Assembly: GCA_963989385.1 (NCBI GenBank)
Contig: OZ022506.1
Span: 62,879,434 to 62,943,433, forward strand
Direction of reading: 5' to 3'
DNA from: Ctena decussata
Lineage: Eukaryota; Mollusca; Bivalvia; Lucinida; Lucinidae
DNA: 64,000 nt
Position numbers and translations under genes: made by a program. This document shows, piece after piece, positions 1 through 12,081 of this stretch. The notes beneath the pieces were generated by a model. That model had not been told where the DNA came from. It saw nothing but the letters and a program-made list of their open reading frames with translations, and did not search any database. Each line of letters starts with the position of its first letter. Position 1 is the first letter of the stretch.

Positions 1-3000
1 GTAACGTTTGTAACATATGGAAAAAAAACTCCCCGAGATTAAGTATTGCTACTGCCAAATATGCGTAACCTTTATTATTTTGAGTAAAAAGATTTTTAGA
101 ATGACCGGTTTAAATCCAGTCATGTAACTCGTTATTGACAGCCCCAAGGTGGAGCATCAGTTCTGGTGTATCTATGTCATAGTTTGTGTTGTCCACTTAT
201 CTGTCGTCTTCGAAAACTCGCTTTGTTTCGTATGTATATTTGCCATCATTCTGGTATGTAACTGGCATGTATGGAAAAGGAAGGAAAATAGATGAAAATT
301 TTGTATGCCTAATTTTTATCTGGCTAGCTGCTAGTATCGTCTTACTACTTGTCTTATATCTTTATGCAGCTATAGACAGTTTGGTATCGTGGTAGGATTG
401 TTGCGCACATAACATTAATTCCAGCTCATTGCCCCTTTACTCTAATTTACCTTTTCTGTAAAAACAATGTATAAACCCAAAGTTGCCTTTTAGCATATAT
501 TTTCACCAAAGTAACGTACATAACAGATTAAAAAGTATGTGTAGTTTTTTCCTACTGCAGCTACAGTAAAGTACCGTTGGGCTACTGTGGAAAGCTTCCT
601 CGTACTTCGTCATATTCAAAATTATGTTGAGAATCATCTGGGCTCAATTTGAGTCAGTTAAGATGAAGCTGGTGCTAAGGACACCTTATTGCATTATATC
701 AAAAAGAAGGTATCATTAAAATAAAAAATATCATTAAAACTCATAAATCTAATCTTACAAATCGTTTACATTTGAATGTTGTAGATGTTACCTTTTTAAA
801 TACCAAACCAAGAAGTCAAAGTTAGTGAATTATCATTGACTCAGTTAAAAAGGCATTTTGGTAATGATTATAAAGTAATAACAATATGTCATTATCATCT
901 TATACCTGCCTCGAGGCAATATCATCCGATTTTGAAAGGAATCATTTAAACTGAGTCTGCTATGTTCTTGCTCGTGTGTGTTCCTCGCTTCAACATGATC
1001 TTCTGGCAAGTCTTTGTAATAATACTGTATTAATGTGAAAGGACACACCTCAGTATTTTACTGCAATTTGTTAATGAGAAACAATATTCTTTTCCGTAAA
1101 TGTTTCCTATTCGCTTCTGAGAAAGCTATAACCTTTCCAAAAAATGGTCTGCTCTTATGGGAAACATTTTTTTTACAGCAGCAAATTTTTTTAAAAGTTT
1201 TTTTCCCATTAAGAAAGGAGGCCAAAGTAAAATTGGAAGAATAACTTACGTGAACTTGTACTCCATCACCTTAAATTCTAATACTGATAAAAACTGATAA
1301 ACAATTAAATTCTGATGGATGAGTCTCTGGAAGCAAGGGATGAATCACAAAAAATAACAGCAACCTCGGTTTAACTAAGGAATGTAATGTTGCGACACTG
1401 CCAATGCCACCTAGCACCAGCTATTTCCTTTTCCAAACTAACTCAGAAAGAGCCCAGATGATTCCAAATGACCAGAACATGAAGTAAAAGGAAGCATTTT
1501 ACCTTAGCCACATGTCACTTGACACTAGCAGCAGTGGGGTAAAATATTTTTTTCTTTTTAAACTGTTATATTCGTTACTTCGTTTTAAATATATTCTATA
1601 CAGCCAAAAGTAATTAAACTATGGTTTCATATATTGCCTTCATAGGAGAAGGTCATTACAGGTAAAGAAGTGTAAAAGAGCAACGATCAGAAACAGATTC
1701 AACTAGTGCCACAACCCTCCCACAACACCAAACTAAAATAGTTACATAAAGCATACAACAAGTACTCAAACGATACTAGATGGTAACAAAATATACGTGC
1801 GCCCATTTCATGCAGCTGTCAACAAGTTAGCTTTCATCAAGCATACCCAGGCACACAAAATGTATATTTTCACCTTCTTTCTTTCTGTTTTTATATACAT
1901 CAGAATGATGGCGAATAAACAGACAAAACAAATCAATTTTTCGAACACTACAGATAAGTGGTCAAACAAACTATAACATTGCTACACAATAACGGATGCA
2001 TCGCCGTGGAAATTTCACTGATAAATTACATATGGTGGGTTTTAACCAGTCTAAAGCGCCGTTTTAAAAATATTCTTAACAAAACCAATGAGTTTTAGGC
2101 ATAGTTGTTAGTAACAGCACATAATCTCAGTGATTGTTTTCAAATAATGGTTACAAACGTTACCTTTCTGAGTACAAAACAGAAAGTTCTGATTAATAAA
2201 TTTATTACGATGTGATATTTTTAATGTCATTTGGATATTAATGGAAAAAATAAAAGTGTTCTATGGATAGATTAATTTACGAAGGTTTTCTTTCTAGTTT
2301 TAAGGACAATCTCATCTTTGCGTGCCATGTAAATAACACTGTTTGCTGCCGGATTAGTTTATTAAACAATGCAAAGATTTCATTTTACAATAGATAATAT
2401 ACTTATATATCACAACTGCGTTATTTAAAAGTCAGAATTTGAAAAGAGTTTTTTTTCTGGCGGGAATGATAGATGCTTTACGCAAACATTTTAATCTGTT
2501 AAGTACGTTACTCTGGCTAAAATGTGTTGTAAGGTCAAAAATAATTTTTAAGCTATTGTGTTATACAATGGTAAACATGATCTTTTTGCAAAAGGCCACA
2601 ATTGTTCAAGTTTAAATTGGTTATTAGCCATTTTTTATACGAACAATTATACGAAAAATGACTTTTCAGCCAAAAACAGGGAATACGTGTAACTGTTCAA
2701 CCGGACTTGGTTGACACAGTATAAAAGCTAGTGGTCTCATATTTGTTTTGCTAGAAACGTACTGAAAGGGGCCGATCGAAAATGAAGTAAAATGATCATT
2801 TTGGGCCTTTTTGTAATATAGTCTTTGTAGAATGCAACTAGTTAAGTTCCAATTTTAAATTTCCAAGGGGTACATGATATATTGTAACGAACGTAACAAC
2901 ACCAAAGTTCTGAACTGTTTCCTGAGCAGCCATATGCATAGCATATTAACTGTTCTTACAGAAAATTTAGATTTGGTACATTTATATAGCTTAAACACAT

Positions 3001-3766
3001 TGCTTATTGACTTCAATAAATATTTTTGATATTCAAAATTTAAAGGGGTAACGTAAATAACTGGCCACTACAGAGTTATGCAAGGTTTGCCAAGGTGGCA
3101 AACGCTGAATTTGAAAATTAGAGACCCAGACGATTATTTGATATATAAAAACAAATGTTACACTCCGTAGACCACTATCTTCCTTTTCTAGGCCACTTAT
3201 GCAATCAAATTTGCTCCACTAAAAGAACAGTAGCTGGAAAACTAATCTGGAGATACGGATATGAGTAATTATCTGAAACTCAATAAGTATTCCTCCGAAT
3301 GGCAGATATCATGAGTAGGCATCCGCAAATTTTGTCGCGACTATTATATAATCTTTACACAAAAAAACACAATAGAAAAAGTCAAGTCAAAATGTGGGGA
3401 TGACAACTAGATGCTATCATACGGGACAAACGTAGATGAGGTGGCTGGTGATTGCAATCATATCATAAACTGCTGGTGCCCTTAATGGAACAATGCAAAT
3501 TACTCCAGTGAAAACACAGACTGTGGTGATTCTACCTTCACATGTGACTAAACCTTTTTAAAGACAAAAATATTGAACAAGTAACCCAAAAACGTTTTAG
3601 GTATTATAACAATTGATAAATAAGAACCTAAACTTCAATGAACACATACAAGAAAGGAAAAATAAGGGTTTCAAGCTTTAAAATGTATCGAGCATTTTAT
3701 AAACAGTAACAGTGGATGCTCTCGAGACATTTTTTAAGGCTGTATAGATCACTTTTTCTGCCAACG
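1..3766. other. Gene-free AT-rich flank upstream of gene 1
   Basis: I see no convincing coding exon, RNA gene or mobile-element end in this stretch. Short open frames are scattered and lack splice context. A TATAAAAG string lies near 2720, about 1 kb before the first supported exon of gene 1. It could belong to a promoter with an untranslated first exon, but nothing else supports that. Confidence 0.5.
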
Positions 3767-3824
3767 ATGGATAAAGAGGCGGCTGAATTATCAACTGCTA
3801 AAGACAAAACTTGTGAAGAATTTG
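3767..3824 (+). CDS. Gene 1 exon 1: candidate start exon of a MIEAP-like protein
   Basis: The exon opens with ATG at 3767 (context ACGATGG) and encodes about 19 acidic, polar residues beginning MDKEAAELS. The donor G|GTAAGG at 3825 leaves one base, which fits the next exon (7167) needing one base to complete its first codon. A stronger GTAAGT donor lies downstream at 3919, but using it gives a phase that does not match exon 2, so I prefer the shorter form. The longer exon (3767-3918) could be an alternative first exon. The open frame also runs upstream of the ATG to 3716, so an earlier start cannot be excluded. Assignment to the same gene as the later exons rests on phase and strand only. Confidence 0.45.
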
Positions 3825-4192
3825 GTAAGGCACAGCGAGCAGCTCTACTTAAGGCTACCGGATGTCTCTCAGTATCAAACGAAAATGGTCAAAGTACCAA
3901 AATCATAAGTCCGACCTCGTAAGTCATTTTAACATTGACGATTCCGGAATATTTTAGATACCCAGATATGGACCCCAAAATAGAGATGTGAAGTAGTGAA
4001 GCTATATAAGTCCTATCCGGTTGTACTTTCATTCACCTGCATATGAAATAGAGACAGGCTGAAGACCTACTGGGAATCTTCAGTAAACATGATGTCCAGC
4101 CCATTAAAAAAGATACCTCACCTGCATGAATACTCCTACCTTATGGGGAAAGAAGACAAAACTTTAATATAATATGCTTCTTTCGGCTATTA

Positions 4193-6581
4193 GTGAAATA
4201 AAAGGAAAATTATGTCTCTCCCTTTTGGGGTCGACATATTGTTTTTCCCGTAGTTGTGTGTATGTCTGTCCGCCTGTTTGTCCTTCCGTCTGTCTGTCAC
4301 AAATCATGTTTGCTTAATAACTATGTAACCAATTGAGATAATTTCACGAAACTTCATACATATATGAAGCACCATGAGACGACACGCAGAGAAAAAGAAC
4401 CATAACTCAACCTACATTTTGATGAATTTAACCCTTTTAAAAACCTGTATATGAAAACCATGTCTGCTCTATAACTCTGAAACTATAGGAGTTTTTTTTC
4501 GCGAAACTTGTAACAAAAATAAAATATCATCACTTGATGCACAGAGAATAGAAACCGAAACTCTGCTTACATTTTTACAGAATTATGCCCCTTTGAAAAT
4601 TTAATATGGAAATCGTGTCCTCTCTATAACTATGAATCTATACGAGATATTTTCGTGAAACTTGGTACAAATATAAAGCATCAGCTGACAATGTGCTGAA
4701 AACAAGAACCGTAACTCCACTTACATTTTTACCAAATTATGCCCCTTTGAAAATGTCATTATAGAAATTGTGTCTGCTCCATAACTTTGGACTATATGAG
4801 ATATTTTCGCGAAACTTTCGCGAAACCTGGTACAAATATAAATATCATCAGACTATGTGTAGGGATCAAGAACTGTTACTCTACCTACATTTTTTTTAAT
4901 TATGGCTCTTTTTAAACTTAATTATAGAAATCTTGTCCGCTCAATAAGTCTATAACCCTTTGAGATAATTTCACGAAATTTAATACAAAAATGAAGCATC
5001 ATAAGATGAAATGAAGAGAAAAAAATATAACTCCATCTACAGTTTTACGAAATTATGCCCCTTGGAAAATCTTAATATGGAACAATGTTTGCCCCATAAC
5101 ACTGAAACTATATCAGATATTTTTCTGAAACTTGGTACAAATATTAAGCATCATTACTAGATGTGCAGACAACAGAAACCAAAACTCTACTTACATATTC
5201 TACAGAATTATGCTCCTTTGAAAATTTTAATATGAAAATCGTGTCTTCTCCATAGTTTTGACACTATATGAGATATTTTCGCGGAACTTGGTACAAATAG
5301 AAAGCATTGTTAGACGACCTACAGAGAATAAGAACCGTAACTCCAGATACACTTTTCATGAAATTATGCCCCCTTCTAAACTTTAGTATGGAAATCATGT
5401 TTGTTCTGTGACTTTAAAACTGTAACAGATGTTTCAATGAAACTTTGTACAAACAAAAAGCATCATTAGACCATTTGCAGAGAATAAGATCCATAACTTG
5501 ATCAACAATTTTTATGGAATAATACCGGGCCTTTGTAATTTTAATTATGGAAATGGTGTCCGTTCTATAACTTTTAAACAGTAAAAGATATTTTCGTGAA
5601 ACTTTCGCAAATTTAAATCATCATTAGACAGTTTTGCAGAAAATAATATCTATAATTCCATCTACATTTTTGATGGAATTATGCCCTTTCGTAATTTTTA
5701 GTCTAGCAATGCTGTGCGCTCTATAACTTTAAAACTGTAAAAGGTATTTTTATGAAACTTTGTGCAAATATAAAACATCATCAGATGATTTGCACAGAAC
5801 AAGACTGATAACTCCTTTTAATTTTTTACAAAATAATGACCGTTTGTAAACGTCAGTATAGAAATTGTGTTTGCTCCAGGCACAAACATAAAGCATAATC
5901 AGACGATGTGCAGAGAACAGGAACTGAAACTCCACCTTCATTTTTCTACGTAACTATGCCCCTTTGTAATTTTCAGTATGGAAATTGTGTCTGCTATATA
6001 AATTTAAAACCGTACAAATATTAATTATTAGCTGACAATGCGCAGTGAACAACAACCTACACTTGCATTAACCACGAAATAATTCCCCTTTGTAGTTTTC
6101 AGTATAATTGATATCCTGTTGACTCTATAACTGCAAAGCTGTTGAAGATATTTGATACAAATATAAGGCATCATCAGATAATCTACTGAGAACAAGAATC
6201 ATAACTCTATTTATAACTTTGATGGAATTATGCCACTTGGTATTTTAATTGAAATTTTCTCATCTCTGTAAGCGTCAAACCTCCATCTATATTATCATAA
6301 AACTTTGTACAAATATAAAGCAAACCATTGACAATAATATAAACCAGAGAACAAAAACCATAACTTTACCTACATTTTTACGGAACTTTGTCCTTTTTTA
6401 ATTCTTGTATGAACTACAACTTTAAAAAGTTGCATATATTTTTACGAAATTTACAACTAATATAAAGCATTGTCCATTAATGTTCAGAGAATACGAACCA
6501 TGACTTTACCCAAATATTGTATGAGGGGACAGGGAGGAAGTGTGGAGAAATCTGATTTTATTTAAAAAAAAAAACTTCTAG
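4193..6581 (+). mobile_element. Tandem-repeat-cored element (Helentron/pearl-like, degenerate)
   Basis: The left end (around 4205) has ATTATGTCTCTCCC followed by a GTCTGTCCGCC-type tract. The body is about a dozen degenerate copies of a roughly 165 bp unit with recurring strings AATTATGCCCCTTTG, GAAACTTGGTACAAATATAAAGCATC and CAGAGAATAAGAACC. The right end has GGGACAGGGAGG and finishes CTTCTAGTTTT near 6581. The partially inverted CTCTCCC/GGGAGG pair and the CTAGTT end fit the terminal plan of the better preserved elements in the window, but these ends are decayed. It lies in intron 1 of gene 1. Confidence 0.6.
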
Positions 6582-7166
6582 TTTTACCTGTAGACGTGGC
6601 CAAGGAATTCAGACTACAGTAGGATAAGACCTCTACCCAATGTCCATAAGGCTGATAAAACTGAAACGTAGGTTGTCCTCTGTCAGCTGTATGTTTTTGT
6701 TCCAGCTGAGTGTCCTGATTGTGATGGCAACCAAAATACTGAAAATAGCAGAATATTTACGTCAAACACGCCAGTTGCCAAAACTAAAAATCGGAACAGC
6801 TGAAGTTTTATAGAACTGCTCTATATATATAAGCCTCTACAAAATACACTAATTTGTACTAGTCAGTTTGTTAATTTGATTGTTATGCTAGTAATATTGG
6901 TATTTTACTCTCAATGGAAAATTGAAAATTGGCAATTATTGCCTTAGCTGTGCAGATAAAATCACATTTCTTTTACAAAAATGTCCCTTAGGTATTTTAC
7001 CATCAGAAATGGTTTGGTAGCGACTTTTGGTTTAGCCTGTGTCTAAATCTTGGTTCCACACAACACCTCATAGCCTTCTTGTTGAAAATGCTTGGTTATT
7101 AAAGGTGGGGCGGGGGATCATATCAAATAGACAGAGACCTCTTAAAATGACAATTGGCATCTTCAG
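6582..7166. other. Rest of gene 1 intron 1
   Basis: No feature seen apart from the 3' splice site at 7165-7166. In the frame used downstream a TGA at 7148-7150 closes the frame upstream, so the exon must begin after it. Confidence 0.5.
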
Positions 7167-7372
7167 GCAAATTGGAAAGTGTGTTAGTAATGCTTTCCAA
7201 AATAAGGAGGGTCACTATATCATGGAGAGACTATGTAAAATCTTCTACATACGAGTATAATAATCTTTTGCAGAAAAGCTATGAGTTTTGCCGAAATGTT
7301 GCAGATGAGCAAATGGACTGTTTGTGCAAAGTCTTCGAAAATCCATGCAAAGACATTCCCAAAGTATTGACG
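7167..7372 (+). CDS. Gene 1 exon 2
   Basis: A 206 nt exon between CTTCAG (7161-7166) and the donor ACG|GTAGGT (GT at 7373). Joined to exon 1 (58 nt) it gives 264 nt, an exact codon multiple, so it ends in phase 0 like the later exons. The product is a helical, charged stretch running from GKLESVLVML to PCKDIPKVLT with several cysteines (FCRNV, DCLCKVF, NPCKD). An internal TTTTGCAG|AAAAGC at 7266-7273 could serve as an alternative acceptor giving a 99 nt phase-0 exon, but the frame is open and protein-like across it, so I keep the longer exon. No family recognised from this exon alone. Confidence 0.55.
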
Positions 7373-7724
7373 GTAGGTACTGACATTGGTTGTTGCCAAA
7401 CGTCAAGTGTTAAAGTACGTTGTTTTCATTTTAATTTTTTTAGATGAAATTTGGTTGCCTTTTTCTATTGATGGAAAGTTTGTAAACTATATTCGTTTTA
7501 ATATTATTATACGCCAGGCGATGACGGGTCGTATTATGTCCTGGCCTTCGTCCGTCCGTGCGTCCGTTAACTTTCCGTGTCCGTTCCCTATCTCCTTAAC
7601 CGCTTGAAAGATTCTTTTTAAAACTCGGGTCAAATATTTGCCTTATCAGACGACGTGTAAAATTTATACTTCAACGATGTCCGACAAAGGTCAAGGTCAC
7701 ACTTAGAGGTCAAAGATCAAACGA

Positions 7725-8782
7725 CAGGGTGTCCACGGTCAGGGAAAAAGTCAGGGAAAAAATATTTTTTTAAGGTCAGGGAATTGTCAGGGAATTTTGA
7801 AATGTGTCAGGGAATTTTGGAATTTAAGCAAAAAGTCAGGGAAAAGACAGGGAATTTTGAAATAACAAGTCTATGAATGATAAAAACATCAAGAATAAAG
7901 GCTAAGGCAGTTTCTTTGTGTTTGGCTAAACTTACTGTACAACATATACATGTATGTTTTAAGATGTGGCAACTAAAACATTATTATTTGTTTGTATTAG
8001 TTAAATTTCATTCTGTCTTTTATAAGATTGACCAGTTATTCTATGATTTGTAGCTCAGTTAACTCTGTGGATAAGGACATTGTGGATTAGCATGCCAAAA
8101 TGGACAAAATAATAAGATTTACATCTCTTCATAAGTATGCACTTCAAAATGAAATTGATATGTCTTTTTAGGCACTTCAAAATATAATGATATAAAAATG
8201 ACTTGCATAAATCTTGTTAGCTTGTATTTTTGTCCATTTGGCATGCATCTAATTTCAAGCACCACATCCAACAGTATAGATTACTTTTTTGTAAATACAT
8301 GTACATGTATGTATGTAGAAAAAAAAAGAAAAAAAAATCAAAGAAAAACAATTAAAAAAACAAAATTAAAAATACAAAGAGTAATACAATGACAATTGGT
8401 AGTAAAAAGGTGGTAAGGGTTGGCTGCAGGGGAGGAGGAGGCCAACAGATTTCCCTATATTATGACATGCATATAATTTCAAGCACTCGATCTTCCAACA
8501 GTATAAATGACTTTTGAAAATACATGTACATGTATGTATGTAGAAAAAGAAAAATAGAAAATAAATTCAAAGAAAAACAAACAAAATTAGAAATACATGT
8601 ATAAAGAGTAATACAATTGCAGTTGGTATAGTAAAAGGTGGAATGGGTTGGCTGTAAGGGAGGAGGAGGCCAACAGATGTCAGAACTTTACGTGCAAAAT
8701 ACAAAAACGTTAGTCAGGGAAATTTGATTTTAGTCAGGGAAAAGTCAGGGACATTTGCTTTACTCAAATTGTGGACACCCTG
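7725..8782. mobile_element. 1,058 bp non-autonomous DNA transposon with CAGGGTGTCCAC ends
   Basis: Perfect 12 bp terminal inverted repeats CAGGGTGTCCAC / GTGGACACCCTG are flanked by a direct duplication AAACGA (7719-7724 and 8783-8788), which proves the insertion. Just inside both ends are repeated GTCAGGGAATTTT-type strings. No transposase frame is present. Superfamily is uncertain: the CAGGG end recalls hAT-like elements, but the visible duplication is 6 bp rather than 8. It interrupts the surrounding Helentron-like element between ATCAAACGA and TATCATTTC. Confidence 0.85.
8200..8690 (+). repeat. Internal direct duplication within the CAGGG element
   Basis: Two copies of about 230-250 bp (about 8225-8448 and 8460-8680). 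Each runs from CATGCATCTAATTTCAAGCA-like sequence through TACATGTACATGTATGTATG, an A-rich tract and GGTTGGCTG to GGAGGAGGAGGCCAACAGAT. Confidence 0.8.
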
Positions 8783-10010
8783 AAACGATATCATTTCGTG
8801 TCTGCTCCATATTACGAAAACCGTTTAAGCTGTCTTCATGAACGTTTGTACAAATATAAAGCAACATCAGACGCTGTGCATAGAAAAAGATCCATACCCT
8901 ACTTTTAGTTTTGACGGTATTATGTTCTTGTGTATTTTTCATTTGGTAATTTCATATCAGCTTTGTGTCCGCTCCAAATCTCGAAAACCGTATAGATTTC
9001 TTCATGAAAAATTGTATAAATATAAAGCATCATCAGACGATGTGCAGAAAAAAGAACCATAACCCTACTTTCAGTTTTGACGGAATTATGTCCGCTCCAT
9101 TTGTCGACAACTGTTTAAGATTTCTTCGTGAAAGTTTATACAAATATAAAGAACCATCAGATGATGTGCAGAGAAAAAGAATGATAACCCTATTCTCAGT
9201 TTTGACGGCATTATGTCCTTATGTTTTTTTTCGTAAAGTAATTTCATTTAAGCTTCGTGTCTGCTCCATATCTCGAAAACCGTTTAAGATTTCTGATGAA
9301 AGTTTGTATATAAATATAAAGCAGCGTAAGACGATTTGCAGAGAAAAGAACCATTACCCTACTTTTACTTTTAACAAAATTACGCCCCTTTGTATTTTTA
9401 TACATCTCCTTAACCCTTTGAAAGCCTTTTTTTAAATCTTGATTCAAAAGTTCACCTTATCGAGGCAACGAGCAGAACTTGTATTTTAGCAATGTCCGAC
9501 AAAGGTCAAGGTCACACTTAGAGGTAAAAGTTCAAACGGTAACAGTATTTGTCTGCTCCATATCTCAAAATCCGTATAAGATTTCTTCATAAAAGTTTAT
9601 ACAAAAATGAAGCATCATCAGACAATGTGCAGAGAAAATGAACCAATACCCTACTTTTAGTTTCGACGGAATAATGCACCTTTGTATTTTTCATATAAGC
9701 TTTGTGTCTGCTCCATATCTTGAAAAACATTTAAGATTTCTTCATGAACGTTTGTACAAATATCAGACGCTATACAGAGAAAAAGAACGATAATCCTTCG
9801 TTCAGTTCTGATGGAATTTTGCTCCTTTGTAATTTTTGGCTAGGAATTTCATATTAGCTTCGATTGTTTTGTAGTCATATATCGGCCTTATTATTGAAGA
9901 TTTAAGCTACTGACAAAGTTCTGTCATCTCTTGTTTTCTTTCCAAATTTAAGCCCAACGGGCGTATATTGCCCCGCTCAGCAGAGATCTTGTTTTTTAAT
10001 ATTCATGCAG

Positions 10011-10115
10011 ATGAAACTTCGAAAGGAAAAGATGCAGGTTACGCAGATGCAATACAAAGATGTGATGGACCTAAGAAAACAAATTGGTTTGAGGAAATCT
10101 GGTGATATTACAAAG
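10011..10115 (+). CDS. Gene 1 exon 3: short coiled-coil-like exon
   Basis: A 105 nt (35 codon), phase 0-0 exon between ATTCATGCAG (ends 10010) and AAG|GTAACA. The peptide is rich in K, R, Q, M and D (MKLRKEKMQV, QYKDVMDLRK, RKSGDITK), typical of an amphipathic or coiled-coil helix. Phase matches both neighbours. The upstream polypyrimidine region overlaps the T-rich 3' terminus of the Helentron-like element ending at 9993. Confidence 0.55.
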
Positions 10116-10465
10116 GTAACACATTCAATATTGCGTGTGCTAATTTTCAATGCATGCCAATCTAAATGTATTCTTAGTATTGATAAATAGTTCGATTTAA
10201 GAAACATATCCGTTTTAATAAAATCACCGCATGTCCTGCATGATACCCCGCCACTGCTGGGCATCAAAACTTATTTTTAGATATATGATAGCTACATAGC
10301 CACAGAACTAGGATAGACTGAGATACTTACTATAAATAGATATTAATATAAGTCACTCATTCGGCAGTCTTGTGAGATTTCTACCAATGTAGGGCATTCT
10401 GACCAGGGTAAATTTATATCAGGCTGTAAAGCATTTCTTTGAGCTGAGAGACTCCATTTCTTATT

Positions 10466-11345
10466 CAGTGGTGTTAAGGTGGTGATTTATGGTAAATGTA
10501 AAAATCTGCATAAAACCATAAAAAAGTAACGAATCTCCCTGAAAGTTAGCAGACTTTTTATTTTTGTTGTTCTTTACAGATTAGAATACAAAATAGACGT
10601 ACATGCTGCTTAAAAAAGTGTTTCTATAAGGAAAGATCAAAGGGTAATTTTCTGCGAATAAATCTGAAAAAATAATATCGTTATTGAAAATTTATGTAGT
10701 GCTGAAGGTGCATTATTGTATAATGAAGAGCGTCCTAGCAATTATTTATTCCAACTCTTTCTCAAATTGTAATGTAGACCAGATGAAAACGGTAGCTTTT
10801 TCTCAAATGTTCAACCATGTACAAAGTAAATGTACACTGGAGGCATTTATTAAATATAGGGTAGGCAAGCATACCTATGTTAACATCTATAATATAAATA
10901 ATACATTACTGACATGATCAGTGGTGTGTAGATGAAATTGTTCAACCTTGTTAAAATAGTATCACCTGTCTCACCTGTGTGTTTTGACAAAAAAATTTGG
11001 ACACAGACTGCATCTTTTTTCATCTGCTCAGCCTGATAATGTGTGACAGAGTTTAAAAAAATAATTGCTAGGACGCTCTCCATTATGCAACAAGGTACTC
11101 TAAGCACTAAGTATATTTTCAATAATGATATTATTTTTTCAGATTTATTCGCAGAAAATTACCCTTTGATCTTCTCTTATAAAAACACTTTTTAACATTA
11201 ACAAATGCTGCATTTTGGAATTCTAAATTATGAGAAACAACATAAAGAAGGCATCTGCTAAGTTTTGGAAAGATCAGTGTTATTTTGAGTGTTTTATGCA
11301 GATTTTTGTCTTTGTCCCAAATCAGTGATTATCACCATCTTAAAC
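10466..11345. mobile_element. Foldback element of about 0.88 kb in gene 1 intron 3
   Basis: Two imperfect arms of about 400 bp face each other. The left arm starts TTAAGGTGGTGATTTATGG and includes AAATCTGCATAAAAC, GGGTAATTTTCTGCGAATAA, AATAATATCGTTATTG and AGCGTCCTAGCAATTATTT. The right arm repeats these in reverse complement and ends ATCACCATCTTAA. A second member of the family is at 62376-63100. No coding capacity seen. Confidence 0.8.
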
Positions 11346-11725
11346 ATCGGTAAAGTTTCATTCAGATATTCCATGTAGTAAAGGAACTGCAGGTCAAAAC
11401 CATTTTTCAGATCTAACAATGGTGGATAACTCATGAATTGGAAAAATCAGAGTAACGATCCATAGTCTCATATAAAAACTTTGATGTTAGACAAACCTGT
11501 AAAGTTTCATTTAGATATTAAAAATAGAAAAGGAACAAAATATCATGAAACCGTTTTTCAGATCTTATTAAGGGTGGATAACTAATGAACTGGAAAGGTA
11601 AGAGTGACAGTCCTTAGTCACAATATGTAGCCGTTGATGTTCAACATATCTTTTAAGTTTCTTTTAGATATTTTTTATAAAAAGGAACTTCAGGTCAAAA
11701 ACCATTTATCAGATATGTCAGTTTG
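11340..11725 (+). repeat. Degenerate tandem repeat, about 165 bp x 2-3
   Basis: Recurring strings GTAAAGTTTCATT-AGATATT, AAAGGAAC--CAGGTCAAAACCATTTTTCAGATC and GGTGGATAACT-ATGAA-TGGAAA define two to three diverged units next to the right arm of the foldback element. No terminal structure recognised. Confidence 0.6.
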
Positions 11726-12081
11726 AGGATAATTTACAATTAATCTTAACAATGAGGTCAACGTCAACGTATGTTTAACGTACTTTACATTGACACAAAC
11801 ACTTGAACATTCATTTGTCATGCAAGTTACATGACTGTCATAGTCATAAAAGCAAAGCAAAAGTCTGCGATCCGTATAACTTTTTAATCATGGGGAATTC
11901 ACGCCTGAAGCATAGAAGTCCTTCCCCGAGAAATATTATAAAATGTCACATGCAGTAAGAGTTTCAGTTTCTCTACAAAAACAGATACTGATGAAACAGG
12001 TTTTGTGAACTTAATGGCTGGTTTTACTAAAAACAAGAACACCAGTATATTAATTAAATCGTGGTTCATATCATTTTACAG

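Larger units (their letters stand above)
7509..9993 (+). mobile_element. Helentron-like element, ATACGCCC type, in gene 1 intron 2
   Basis: The left end is ATACGCCAGGCG followed by GTCGTATTATGTCCTGG and a GTCCGTCCGTGCG tract. The body has degenerate copies of a 150-170 bp unit (GTGTCTGCTCCATATCTCGA, CAAATATAAAGCATCATCAG) and AAGGTCAAGGTCAC. The right end has CGGGCGTATATTGCC, then a hairpin-forming CCGCTCAGCAGAGATC and CTTGTT (9988-9993). The same ends occur in inverted orientation at 31701-32593. A terminal-inverted-repeat element (7725-8782) is nested inside. The end lies only 17 bp upstream of the acceptor of gene 1 exon 3. Confidence 0.65.

Noticed and set aside
186..395. Hydrophobic small protein frame
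   Set aside because: Alternative start, no splice or repeat context, no family recognised; AT-rich DNA gives such frames by chance.
3825..3918. Longer exon 1 of gene 1 ending at GTAAGT (3919)
   Set aside because: The donor is strong but its phase does not match exon 2; kept as a possible alternative exon, not as the main model.
8965..9435. 156-codon open frame
   Set aside because: It runs through diverged 150-170 bp tandem units of a mobile element and encodes near-repeats of that unit.
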